DNA of 64,000 nt from NCBI GenBank assembly GCA_964527595.1, contig CAZGPI010000007.1:1-64000 (forward strand), read 5' to 3'. Each line of letters starts with the position of its first letter. The stretch's first letter is position 1. The notes below the pieces were generated by a model. That model did not search any database. It had not been told where the DNA came from and saw only the letters and a list, made by a program, of their open reading frames with translations. This DNA is from GWF2-38-10 sp964527595. Its GTDB lineage: Bacteria > Babelota > Babeliae > Babelales > RVW-14. Shown here in pieces: positions 25,610 to 34,160 of the stretch. The translations under genes and the position numbers were made by a program.

Positions 25610-26287
25610 ATGAAACCTAATGCTCTATATTATTGGTTAACATTAGTTGTATTAATTGGCACAATCGAATGCTCAAAACAAAAATGGGGCGCCATGACCA
25701 AATATGTATCTCAAGAAAGTCTTAAGCCAAGTGGGCTCTTAGAAATAAGTAATGAGCAAATTAACGATCACTGGAATTTATATGTTGGCTACGTTACCAA
25801 TGTTAATGCGCTTAAAGAAGAGTTAAAAACGCTCAGACAAGATAAAACAAGCAATCCATTAGTTATCGCCGACAGACGCCGCCGCTACGGATTTGAGTTT
25901 AATGGCATGGTACTTCATGAATATTACTTTGGCAACCTTAAGGCCGATAGCAAACCAATTGAAAAAGAAAGCCAACTCTATCAAGCACTTGAAAAAACAT
26001 GGGGCTCTTTTGACGCTTGGCAGCAAGATTTTATCAACACCGGAAAATCACGTGGTATCGGTTGGGCAATCTTGTACATGGATCCAACAACCAAAGAATT
26101 AACAAATCATTTCATCATGGATCACGAAAATGGTCCGATTGCTGGATTTGCGCCGTTATTGGTTATGGATGTCTGGGAACACGCCTATATGGTTGACCAC
26201 AAAGCCAGCGGGCGAGCAGATTACATAACTGCTTTTACGAAAAACATAAATTGGGAAATTGTTCAAAATCGTTTTATGCAAAAATAA
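25610..26287 (+). CDS. Exported Fe/Mn-type superoxide dismutase
   Basis: 225 residues from the ATG at 25610 (GGTGG upstream). An N-terminal hydrophobic segment (about 5-20, YYWLTLVVLIGTIEC) should export it, possibly as a lipoprotein, although the residue before Cys is Glu, which is atypical. The four metal ligands are present: the His of NDHW, the His of VLHEYYFGNL, and Asp and His of MDVWEHAYMVDH. The second-shell Tyr of GYVTNVN is kept, but the usual KHH after the first ligand is replaced by NLY. It would convert superoxide to peroxide in the periplasm or outside, a plausible defence against a host burst. Confidence 0.87.
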   Translation: MKPNALYYWLTLVVLIGTIECSKQKWGAMTKYVSQESLKPSGLLEISNEQINDHWNLYVGYVTNVNALKEELKTLRQDKTSNPLVIADRRRRYGFEFNGMVLHEYYFGNLKADSKPIEKESQLYQALEKTWGSFDAWQQDFINTGKSRGIGWAILYMDPTTKELTNHFIMDHENGPIAGFAPLLVMDVWEHAYMVDHKASGRADYITAFTKNINWEIVQNRFMQK

Positions 26288-27496
26288 TCAATGGGCCTTT
26301 TCTAGCAACTCTGTAAAAAAAACTAAATTCTTTTGCAATTGTTCCGATGTTGGTTTTGCCTTTAATGCTTGTTCGATCGCCCATTTTCCAATTTTATACT
26401 TCCCTGTGGTATAAGCGGCCCACCCTAACAAATCATACCGTTCAACATTATATAAATCGACATCATGGACCGCAACATCTTTATCAGGAAAAGGTAGTTC
26501 GGCAGCATATTGAGCAAATAGAAAACATAACGGAGCATCACCATCTACGCAATAATGTTGAGCAATACGAACTAAAGGCTCTGCACGCGAGGAACGCATA
26601 GAAAATGCCTTTAAATAGCTTTTCAAAGCGTTTTCCCAATCGCCCAAAATAGCATAGAAAATCCCAAGCCGATAACAGGCATTAAAGCGCTCCTCTTGAT
26701 CCCCAGACATAGCAACTCGCCGCTCATACCACATCCGCGCATTTTCAAAATCATCAAAATTACCATAGGTCTGCCCCAGATAATAGGCAGTACGAGGATT
26801 GCTTGGGTCTTTTCCATAAGCTTTTAATAAAAGCTCAACGTCTAGAAGATTTCTTTTTTTTGTTTTTTCTATCCCATCATTCGATGGTGCATATTCAAAA
26901 AAACATTCTGCTGGGACCATCTCATGTCCATCATTAAGATCCTCGTGAACAACTCCAACAAATTTAACCCCTGATCGACAACGAATAAGGCGCCAAAAAT
27001 AAAGATTACCCTTTTCTGCAACCCCGCGAACGCAATAAGCTTTTCCATCATCATCTTTATGCTCGGCACAAAATTGCACCAACCCTTGCACATTATGCAT
27101 ATACCACTCAGCATCAATCATAAACATAAAACATGCGTTGGGAAATGCGTGTTCGGTCAACTCTATCGCCCGATTTCTTGATGTTGAAAAATCCACAAAC
27201 GGCTCTTGTTTAATCACCGCATTAGCAATGTTATGTTTTGCAAAAAAGCGCTTTGTAACCCCAACCGTATCGTCGGTCGAACCAGTATCAAAGATCATAA
27301 ATGAATCGAGGCCAGCATCGACAAATGGCTGTAATGTTTTTTCCATCACCGCGGCTTCATTCTTAACCATCAGCACGACGACTAATAATGGATCATCGGT
27401 CTTTTTACCGTTTTTTTGCGACAAAAAATAGGCTTGAAACCACAATGAACTCAACCCCAAGAACAACAATATTTTAATGTAAAAAGACATCTTCAT
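26288..27496 (-). CDS. Membrane-anchored family 2 glycosyltransferase with TPR repeats
   Basis: 402 residues. N-terminal signal anchor (about 5-25), then a GT-A glycosyltransferase domain (about 37-225): VVVLMVKNEAAVMEKTL, FMIFDTGSTDDT, ASRNRAIE-like TSRNRAIE, and MIDAEW in place of DxD. From about residue 225 to the end TPR units follow (NPRTAYYLGQTYGNFDDFENARMWYERR and similar). This arrangement is known from SPBc2/tetratricopeptide glycosyltransferases of unclear acceptor. It converges on the superoxide dismutase gene without a spacer and lies 25 bases after the DNA ligase gene. Confidence 0.85.
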   Translation of the reverse strand: MKMSFYIKILLFLGLSSLWFQAYFLSQKNGKKTDDPLLVVVLMVKNEAAVMEKTLQPFVDAGLDSFMIFDTGSTDDTVGVTKRFFAKHNIANAVIKQEPFVDFSTSRNRAIELTEHAFPNACFMFMIDAEWYMHNVQGLVQFCAEHKDDDGKAYCVRGVAEKGNLYFWRLIRCRSGVKFVGVVHEDLNDGHEMVPAECFFEYAPSNDGIEKTKKRNLLDVELLLKAYGKDPSNPRTAYYLGQTYGNFDDFENARMWYERRVAMSGDQEERFNACYRLGIFYAILGDWENALKSYLKAFSMRSSRAEPLVRIAQHYCVDGDAPLCFLFAQYAAELPFPDKDVAVHDVDLYNVERYDLLGWAAYTTGKYKIGKWAIEQALKAKPTSEQLQKNLVFFTELLEKAH

Positions 27497-27521
27497 TCTA
27501 TCTCTCTTTTTTCAACCTAAA

Positions 27522-29318
27522 TTAGCCGATTTTTTGTTGAACCAGCAAATCTGACTTTTCTCTCTTTTTTCCAAACTGTAACTTGTATAACGATGCAACT
27601 TCTTTAACCGTCGTTGCACTTGCAGGATCTTTGTCTGGCCGATAGCCCATAAAGCGAGGAAAGCGTAATGCATAACCAAGTGTTGCGGCTGTTTTACCGG
27701 CAGTATGTTGCGGCGATAAGGTAATTTCATCGGCGCGAATCATGCACACAATTTTTGGGTGAACCCATACATCAGGAGATAATTCTTTTGAACATTCGAC
27801 ATTTACCGGTCGATGGGCAACTTTTAATTCATCGCACTCTTTTTTTTGTTCGCGTAATTCACCATCGGTCATGCCAGTACCAATTTTGGCAACCGTTTGG
27901 AACGTATCTTTTTCAGGATTATACACCCCAACGAGCAATGCTCCAATACCAAATGCCGCCCGCTTGCCCTGACCAAAGTAGTAACCCAAAATCACGCAAT
28001 CTAGCGTATCATCAAGTGAACCGGACTCTTCGCGCTTGAGTTTAATCCAGTTAAAATTACGCTTACCTGCTTGATAGGATGCATCAATACGTTTAACCAC
28101 AACACCTTCAAGACCGGACGAAACATTTTGCTCAAAATATTCTTTCAGATGTTGAGCATCTTTAATTTTCTCTTCCTGAATTGGAATCATAACCTGATTT
28201 TTTGCAATCGATTTATCTTCAAATAATTCAAGCATAAGCGCCCGACGCTTATTATGCGGCTCATCAAGAAGCGATTTGCCATCCAAATACAATAAATCAA
28301 AAAAATATAAACGCAGCGGAAAATCTTGCATGACTTTATCGATATCATGTTTACGCTTACGCTTAACCGTTTCTTGGAACGGTAAAAAACTTCCGGTTTC
28401 TATATCGTAAGCAATCGCCTCGCCTTCAATAATCGCACTCTCAACGGGTAAATCTTTAACAACATTGGCCAAGTCTGGAAACATTTGCGACATATCTTGC
28501 AAATTTCTTGAGAAAAAATGCACTTCAGTTTTTGACCCGACGTTATTAACGTGAACCTGCAATCTAAAACCATCCAGTTTTGGCTGGGCTACACAATCGC
28601 CTAATTTTTCAAAAATTGCTTCGGCGCTTTCCAAGCGTTCGGCCGCTGATGGCCTAATTGGAATACCCGGAGTAATGCGCATATGTTCAATTCCCTTAAC
28701 ACCATCATCCTTGAGCGGCTTAATAATCGCACCAATATCGGCACAAATATTGTACGCATTTTCAAGTGGCTCACGAATTGATTTATCACCACAAACCATC
28801 CATGAAAAAGCGTCAAGAAGCGTCATGTCAGAAAAGCCCATACGCAATTTACCAAGGATAATACGCACAACAAATTTTGCTGATAATGGATCAAGTGAAT
28901 GTAATAATTGCTCGATAAGTTCATCTTTTACTTCTTGAGAACCAATTCCGGCAATGCTATGAATCTTCTTCAATGCTTGATTAACAGCAATCACCGTTAA
29001 TGGCTCATCAGACGATAAACTCCATCCACCAACGCCAACAACCAAACCACAATCGCCCACCGTATCGAGCATAGATTTAACATGTTCAACGCTCTGATGT
29101 TGTAAGCGAGCAATAACTTTAAGTAAATTTTTTTCAGCGAAATTAAATTGAGTACTAATATATGGAGGATTTAAACTTCCCAACGAAAGATAGGAAATAA
29201 TTACCGCTTCACTTGCCGTTGCCCTTTTAAAAAGGTCGGCCAAAAGCACCGTCATTTGGGTTCGCGAAGACTCTTTCTCAATAACCTCAAAAGCCTCTGC
29301 TAATTCTCTAAATTTCAT
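27522..29318 (-). CDS. ATP-dependent DNA ligase, archaeal/eukaryotic type
   Basis: 598 residues. Joins nicks using ATP. Architecture of the long archaeal/LIG1-like ligases: an N-terminal helical DNA-binding domain (1-210), the adenylation domain with motif I KLDGFR (active-site Lys near 243), SAIIEGEAIAYD, EGVVVKR and WIKLKRE, then an OB-fold domain (CVILGYYFGQGKRAAFGIGALLVGVYN) and the C-terminal region. Most bacteria rely on NAD-dependent LigA; ATP ligases of this full length are typical of Archaea. No Ku gene is adjacent, so a repair-only role is not shown. Probably acquired by transfer from Archaea, which is inference. Lies between plsY and the glycosyltransferase in one tight minus-strand group. 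Confidence 0.93.
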   Translation of the reverse strand: MKFRELAEAFEVIEKESSRTQMTVLLADLFKRATASEAVIISYLSLGSLNPPYISTQFNFAEKNLLKVIARLQHQSVEHVKSMLDTVGDCGLVVGVGGWSLSSDEPLTVIAVNQALKKIHSIAGIGSQEVKDELIEQLLHSLDPLSAKFVVRIILGKLRMGFSDMTLLDAFSWMVCGDKSIREPLENAYNICADIGAIIKPLKDDGVKGIEHMRITPGIPIRPSAAERLESAEAIFEKLGDCVAQPKLDGFRLQVHVNNVGSKTEVHFFSRNLQDMSQMFPDLANVVKDLPVESAIIEGEAIAYDIETGSFLPFQETVKRKRKHDIDKVMQDFPLRLYFFDLLYLDGKSLLDEPHNKRRALMLELFEDKSIAKNQVMIPIQEEKIKDAQHLKEYFEQNVSSGLEGVVVKRIDASYQAGKRNFNWIKLKREESGSLDDTLDCVILGYYFGQGKRAAFGIGALLVGVYNPEKDTFQTVAKIGTGMTDGELREQKKECDELKVAHRPVNVECSKELSPDVWVHPKIVCMIRADEITLSPQHTAGKTAATLGYALRFPRFMGYRPDKDPASATTVKEVASLYKLQFGKKREKSDLLVQQKIG

Positions 29319-29348
29319 ATAATTCCTAACGGTTTATTGTTTTATGAG

Positions 29349-29945
29349 TCAGCCGACTACCCGCCATTTTTTTATGTTACCATGATGACGCACAATTAAC
29401 CATACGCACATAAAAATGAGAAAAATAAAATATCTCATATCAAGCGCATAAAGGGTAATTCCCGTTGCACTTACCACGGCGATTGTAACAAGCGATGCCA
29501 TAAACGCTCTTCGTGTTATCGCCAAAACCACTAACCAAGAAACGAAAAATAACAAAACGAGAAACGGCGGATAAAGATACGCAACAAGACCAATAATTGT
29601 CGCCACTCCCTTACCACCGCGAAATCGAATAAAACATGAATATGCATTTCCAACCAAAAGCATTCCTGCCGAGGCAAGTAACGCTATAACACGGTAATCT
29701 TCATTGTATCCAGCAAGCAAAAAATTGTTGCAACCATACAAAGTTATCCATGCCTTACCAGCGTCAATCAAAAAAACTAATGCAAAATATTTTATTCCGA
29801 GAAGACGAGCAATGTTTGTTGCACCGATATTACCTGAACCGTATTCCCTAATGTCGGTTCCAGTCACCAACTTACATAACAAATAGCCCGTTGGTAGTGC
29901 CCCAACAATATACGCGATAACGAGTGAGATTAACAAACAAACCAC
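29349..29945 (-). CDS. plsY: Glycerol-3-phosphate acyltransferase PlsY
   Basis: 198 residues with about five transmembrane helices. PlsY moves an acyl group from acyl-phosphate to glycerol-3-phosphate, the first step of phospholipid synthesis. Motifs: ALPTGYLLCKL, the GSGNIGATN signature (about residues 37-45), the DAGK motif and RFRGGKGVAT. plsX is not in the window. Follows tRNA-Met by 17 bases and precedes the ligase gene by 30. Confidence 0.95.
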   Translation of the reverse strand: MVCLLISLVIAYIVGALPTGYLLCKLVTGTDIREYGSGNIGATNIARLLGIKYFALVFLIDAGKAWITLYGCNNFLLAGYNEDYRVIALLASAGMLLVGNAYSCFIRFRGGKGVATIIGLVAYLYPPFLVLLFFVSWLVVLAITRRAFMASLVTIAVVSATGITLYALDMRYFIFLIFMCVWLIVRHHGNIKKWRVVG

Positions 29946-29962
29946 CTTAAGAATTTTATTTA

Positions 29963-30039
29963 TGGTAGCGGCACTGGGATTCGAACCCGGGACCTACGGA
30001 TTATGATTCCGTCGCTCTAACCAACTGAGCTATACCGCC
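29963..30039 (-). tRNA. tRNA-Met (anticodon CAT), elongator type
   Basis: Cloverleaf with acceptor GGCGGTA / TGCCGCT, D arm GCTC..GAGC, anticodon arm ACGGA-ATCATAA-TCCGT, and T arm CCGGG-TTCGAAT-CCCAG with one C-A mismatch. CCA is encoded. G1-U72 and the lack of three G-C pairs in the anticodon stem argue against an initiator. A CAT anticodon could also belong to the lysidine-modified Ile tRNA; the general sequence is closer to elongator Met. Confidence 0.9.
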
Positions 30040-30057
30040 ACCTATGATGCGCCTTTT

Positions 30058-31713
30058 TTAGAAGCGCAATGATTTTACGTTGAATACATCAAGAACAAAG
30101 TTAAACAAAGATCTCAAGAAAATAATACCGGCAAGAATCGTTGCTACTATACCAAGCATCCATGTAGTTGCAAAGTTTTTTACAACAGGCCCGCCAAACA
30201 CAAACAAGATAATACCGGTCAAAAATGCAGTTATGTTTGAGTCCATGATAACCATTAACGCACCCGAGAAACCATCGTTTATCGCTTTGCGCAATGGATT
30301 GCCATCTCTCAAAGATTCTTTAGTTCTTTCATAGATCAAAATCGAAGCATCAATCGCAACACCTATTGATAATATCAAACCAGCAACGCCAGATAATGAT
30401 AATGTTGCCTTAAAGTAGGACAAGAAAATAAAGACTAAAAACATGTTAACAAGTAACGCGATTACCGCGAGCAAGCCTGGAATTTTGTAATATAGCAAGC
30501 TGAAGATAAAGAGCAAGAGTAACGCAACCAGACATGCCATCGTGCCCCTATTTACCGCATCTTGTCCAAGTGTTGCACCTACGCGCAATTGATGTTCTTC
30601 ACGCAACGGAGCGGACAATGAACCTGATTTCAATACGATAGAAAGATCGAGCGCTTCTTTTTGTGAGCCGATACCTGTTATGATACCCGAACCACCGGTA
30701 ATTTCAGTTTTGATACTAGGAGCAGAAATCATAATGTTATCGATGATGATACCAAGTTGGCGGCCAACATTATTTGATGTCAATTCACCAAATTCACGTG
30801 CACCAAGGCCATCAAGCTTAAAGCTTACGCAGGTCTTATTGTATTCATCACGCGTTACACGAGAGTCAATAATACGCTCACCGGTCATATCAGGAAATGC
30901 TGAAACAAGATACCAACGACCAGATTCTTCGATACCATGCTCATCAAAACCACGTTTGCCGGAAATAATAATCTTATCTGATGGTAAATCACCATCGAAC
31001 TTAGCTAACAAAGCCTCGCGTGTTCCAGCAGTTTCTTCAACCATCTTAAATTCAAGCAATGCGGTCTTTGAAACCAATTCTTTAATACGTTCAGGGTCAT
31101 CAAGACCAGGCAACTGAACAACAACTTGTCGCTCACCGTGCTGAACAACACTCAAGCCTTCTAAACCGGTACTATTTAAACGCGTTGTCAAAACGTTAAC
31201 CGCTTGTTCAACCGAACCGGTACGAATGCGATGCTCAAGTTCTGGCGCTAAGGTTATCTTAATTGTGGTATCAGACAACTTGGCTTGCAAAATTTGTGCC
31301 TTACCATCAACTATAATGTTATAGCAAACACGAGCCGCTTCTTCAGTTTCAAATGAAAGCGTCAATGCGCCGTCTTTTACTTCTTTTGTCTTAGGCAATG
31401 CCTTAAGTTCTTTTGCTACAAACAATTGATCAAGTGAGCGATTTTCAGCGTTTATGCGATTTTCAAGAGCTTTTTCAACTTCAACACCAAGAACCAAATA
31501 GGTTCCGCCAGCTAAATCGATACCTTTTTTTATATGTGCTAATTTGAGGGCACCGGTATATTGCTTAACGGTATTCCATGCTCCAGGTGCTACTGGTTGC
31601 TTTAATGTCTTTTCATCAAAAGACAACATAAAGTAACAACCTATTGCTATGACAGCCACCCATACCATGAATGGTGATAATAATGCGCGGGTAAAACGAT
31701 TCTGCGTAACCAT
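30058..31713 (-). CDS. secD: Protein translocase subunit SecD
   Basis: 551 residues from the ATG at 31713 (AAGGAG upstream). SecD with SecF uses the proton-motive force to pull exported proteins out of SecYEG. N-terminal transmembrane helix, GIDLAGGTYLVLGV, a large periplasmic region (about 60-370) with VVVQLPGLDDPERIKELVSKTALLEF, then five helices at the C-terminus with GLILSIGVAIDASILIYERTKE. secF is not adjacent on either side: tRNA genes flank it. The many exported proteins in this window make Sec activity important. Confidence 0.96.
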   Translation of the reverse strand: MVTQNRFTRALLSPFMVWVAVIAIGCYFMLSFDEKTLKQPVAPGAWNTVKQYTGALKLAHIKKGIDLAGGTYLVLGVEVEKALENRINAENRSLDQLFVAKELKALPKTKEVKDGALTLSFETEEAARVCYNIIVDGKAQILQAKLSDTTIKITLAPELEHRIRTGSVEQAVNVLTTRLNSTGLEGLSVVQHGERQVVVQLPGLDDPERIKELVSKTALLEFKMVEETAGTREALLAKFDGDLPSDKIIISGKRGFDEHGIEESGRWYLVSAFPDMTGERIIDSRVTRDEYNKTCVSFKLDGLGAREFGELTSNNVGRQLGIIIDNIMISAPSIKTEITGGSGIITGIGSQKEALDLSIVLKSGSLSAPLREEHQLRVGATLGQDAVNRGTMACLVALLLLFIFSLLYYKIPGLLAVIALLVNMFLVFIFLSYFKATLSLSGVAGLILSIGVAIDASILIYERTKESLRDGNPLRKAINDGFSGALMVIMDSNITAFLTGIILFVFGGPVVKNFATTWMLGIVATILAGIIFLRSLFNFVLDVFNVKSLRF

Positions 31714-31760
31714 CAAAATCTCCTTGATACTTTCATACTACTCTCTGGATTCTAACTATG

Positions 31761-31847
31761 TGGTGCCGAGGAGGAGACTCGAACTCCTATGGAATCGCTT
31801 CCGCTGCCCCCTTAAAGCAGTGTGTCTACCAATTTCACCACCTCGGC
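31761..31847 (-). tRNA. tRNA-Leu (anticodon AAG)
   Basis: A type II tRNA with long variable arm. Acceptor GCCGAGG / CCTCGGC, discriminator A, encoded CCA. The anticodon arm is CTGCT-TTAAGGG-GGCAG, placing AAG at 34-36 (31811-31813 on the plus strand reads ctt). Bacteria usually decode CUU/CUC with GAG; an AAG anticodon would need A34-to-inosine editing by a TadA enzyme. The stem includes a U-G closing pair, but no other register pairs. Confidence 0.9.
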
Positions 31848-32134
31848 ACAATCTCTTCATTTTATGAGCATCTTATTCTGTATTGAGCTTTTACGCACAC
31901 CATTAAATAAAATACTTCCAAAATGTATCACATTCTCAACATGTTGGCAATACATTCAAAGCGGAAAATATTGTTTTTTTTATAAAATCTAAATTCTTGC
32001 ATTTACCTCTACAAACGAACCGTAAAGAATTGCATCCAGCGACCCATTTGCACGAACGATGCAATCTGTTAAACTTAATAAATATCTTTTTAACAAATAC
32101 CTTCAATTCCCCTCGCTTAAATAAATAGGAATTA

Positions 32135-33154
32135 ATGATGATACGTCACAAAAGTATTATTTTCTTACTTGCCAATATCGCTTCAATAGCACTATCTATC
32201 CAACAAATTCACGCTGTTCCAACGTGTGGAATAATTCTTGGAAGAGACATTTGTATTATCGGCGACGTACACGGAGAACTTGACCCTGAAGCTCCAGCAT
32301 TTAAAGCCGTCACAGATATCATAGATACATTCATGGTACACGAACGACGCAAGCCTTACAAAACGGCAATAATCCTTGAGCTTTCACCAACAACCCCGCT
32401 ACTCTCCAATGGCCTATTTCTGGCTCATATTGCGCGCAATAAGCCTTCACCGCACAGTGATGTCAGTTTATTTTATGCCGATCAACGAGACAATGTATTA
32501 GACGGCTTTAGTATCTTGAAAGATTTCTTGGCTGATTATAGTGATGATCTTGAAAAATTGAGTAAAGAAAACATCAAAAATTTTATAGAAAAGCGAGAGA
32601 AAATCTATACCGACTACTCAATTGACGACGATACATCTGTAAGGTGTTGCATTGAAGATCTCGTGGTTTTTAGAACTGATGTTGAAACAAAGATGGCAGC
32701 AATCGCGGCCCAATCACTTGAGTTATTCAATTTGCTTGGCCCTGTCTATCACGATCTAAAAACATCAATTGACACGGTAAGACGCTTTTTTGATTTTGCT
32801 GCAGGCAAAAAACGTACCAAAGTTTTAGCGGCTTTTCTGCAAAGAACAATAATAGAAATATCGCTTGGGATACCTAATGATGATTTTGACCAGATACATG
32901 ACAACCTTTTAATCAATATTTTCAACATGTCCGCCATGCTAGAAATATGCACCAATCTACAACAAGGAAATCGTGTCGTAGTGGTAACCGGAAGCGCCCA
33001 CGCCGTTTCAATTATTCGCTATCTAACACAAGCAGGATTTCCATTAACCTATGCAATCGGATTCGATCACGCAAGCCTCATACAAAGAACCTTATCGCCA
33101 GAAGCTTTCGCAGAGCTCATGTCTCGATTCGCTGCGCTACCAGACATTCGATAA
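32135..33154 (+). CDS. Exported protein, possibly TraB/ChaN-like
   Basis: 339 residues with a signal peptide (about 1-27, ending IHAVP). The start at 32135 follows TAGGA. Early in the mature protein stands ICIIGDVHGELDPEA, followed by TAIILELSP, and near the end VVVVTGSAHAVSIIRYLTQAGF. This strand-GxxH order, an early Glu/His motif and a late GxxHxxxI motif, resembles TraB/ChaN/EreA-like folds, but the match is loose and I cannot confirm it. GDVHG also recalls metallophosphatases, though the other motifs of those enzymes are missing. Monocistronic, closed by a strong hairpin. Confidence 0.65.
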   Translation: MMIRHKSIIFLLANIASIALSIQQIHAVPTCGIILGRDICIIGDVHGELDPEAPAFKAVTDIIDTFMVHERRKPYKTAIILELSPTTPLLSNGLFLAHIARNKPSPHSDVSLFYADQRDNVLDGFSILKDFLADYSDDLEKLSKENIKNFIEKREKIYTDYSIDDDTSVRCCIEDLVVFRTDVETKMAAIAAQSLELFNLLGPVYHDLKTSIDTVRRFFDFAAGKKRTKVLAAFLQRTIIEISLGIPNDDFDQIHDNLLINIFNMSAMLEICTNLQQGNRVVVVTGSAHAVSIIRYLTQAGFPLTYAIGFDHASLIQRTLSPEAFAELMSRFAALPDIR

Positions 33155-33169
33155 TAAAAATTAACAAAA

Positions 33170-33205
33170 AAAGCCTCGATTGTTGAATGACAATCGAGGC
33201 TTTTC
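33170..33205. terminator. Bidirectional terminator between convergent genes
   Basis: A 15-bp stem AAAAGCCTCGATTGT / ACAATCGAGGCTTTT with a TGAATG loop, A and T runs on both sides. It ends both the exported protein gene (plus) and htpX (minus). Confidence 0.9.
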
Positions 33206-33225
33206 AATAAATTCATTTATCAAAA

Positions 33226-34089
33226 TCAATAGTAGTTTTTTGCCAATTCACGCAAACGAGCAATACGTTTTTCAACCGGCGGATGTGTTGAGAATAAGCC
33301 CATCATACCCTCAGCCGAAAAAGGATAGACAATAAAAAGACTCGCGGATGCGTTCTGCGCCGTTGATTCAGGCCTTATATGTTGCGCCTTATTTTCTTGT
33401 GTCAATTTCTCTAAAGCCGAAGCAAGCGCCAGCGGATCACGAGCATAATCTGCCCCAGATTCATCGGCAAGATATTCACGCGAACGTGAAATAGCCATTT
33501 GGATAAACATTGCAGCAATTGGCATAATAATAGCTGCGATTAACGCACCCCAACCACCACCACGCTCACGGTCATCGCGATTACCAAAAATAAACGCCCA
33601 TTGTGCCATATGTGCTAAATACCCAATAGCCGCTGCAATTGTGGCTGCAACTGTTGCAATTAAAATATCACGATTTTTAATGTGACCCAATTCATGAGCA
33701 AGTACACCGCGCAATTCATGCTCATCCAAAATATCCAAAATTCCCTGCGTAACGGCAACCGAAGCATGTTGTGGGTTGCGGCCAGTAGCAAATGCATTTG
33801 CCATAAGGCTTGGCATATACCATAATTTTGGCATTGGAATATCGGCATTCTGACTTAATTCATCAACCATTTTGTATACGTTTGCATGCTGAACGGGATC
33901 AAGCTCGGTCGCTCCATACATTGCAAGGACCAATTTGTCAGACCAAAAATAGGTAACAAAATTCATCAGCAGTGCTATGACTATTGCAACAACCAGGCCA
34001 CTTGAGCCGCCTAGCCAATGACCGACTAAAAAAAACAAACCGCTTAAGGAACTTAATAAAAGAACGGTTTTAAGTTGATTCAAAAACAT
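33226..34089 (-). CDS. htpX: Membrane zinc protease HtpX
   Basis: 287 residues from the ATG at 34089 with GGAG 8 bases upstream. HtpX (family M48) is an inner-membrane protease that removes damaged membrane proteins. Two N-terminal helices, the zinc motif HELGH (in VLAHELGHIKNRD), two further helices (about 150-195), and the third-ligand region SREYLADESGAD. The 5' flank (34117-34145) holds a compact copy of palindromic family A; an in-frame upstream ATG at 34140 would read into that repeat and is not the start. Last gene of the argS-lepA-merR-htpX group. Confidence 0.94.
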   Translation of the reverse strand: MFLNQLKTVLLLSSLSGLFFLVGHWLGGSSGLVVAIVIALLMNFVTYFWSDKLVLAMYGATELDPVQHANVYKMVDELSQNADIPMPKLWYMPSLMANAFATGRNPQHASVAVTQGILDILDEHELRGVLAHELGHIKNRDILIATVAATIAAAIGYLAHMAQWAFIFGNRDDRERGGGWGALIAAIIMPIAAMFIQMAISRSREYLADESGADYARDPLALASALEKLTQENKAQHIRPESTAQNASASLFIVYPFSAEGMMGLFSTHPPVEKRIARLRELAKNYY

Positions 34090-34116
34090 ATATATCTCCA
34101 AAATAAAAATTTGTTT

Positions 34117-34145
34117 CTGGCGGGCCGTTCCCTCCCGCACCTCCC
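34117..34145 (-). repeat. Compact relative of palindromic family A
   Basis: Shares GGCCGTTCCCT and ACCTCCC with the 57-base copies in murD and after dprA, but lacks their inner stem; the flanking stem here is GCGGG / CCCGC (34120-34124 and 34134-34138). It lies between the MerR-like gene and htpX, 28 bases from the htpX start codon. Confidence 0.6.
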
Positions 34146-34160
34146 TAAGAAATAAGCTCG

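Noticed and set aside
31649..31867. A 72-codon plus-strand frame over the secD start and tRNA-Leu
   Set aside because: It is the antisense of a tRNA and of the secD N-terminus.
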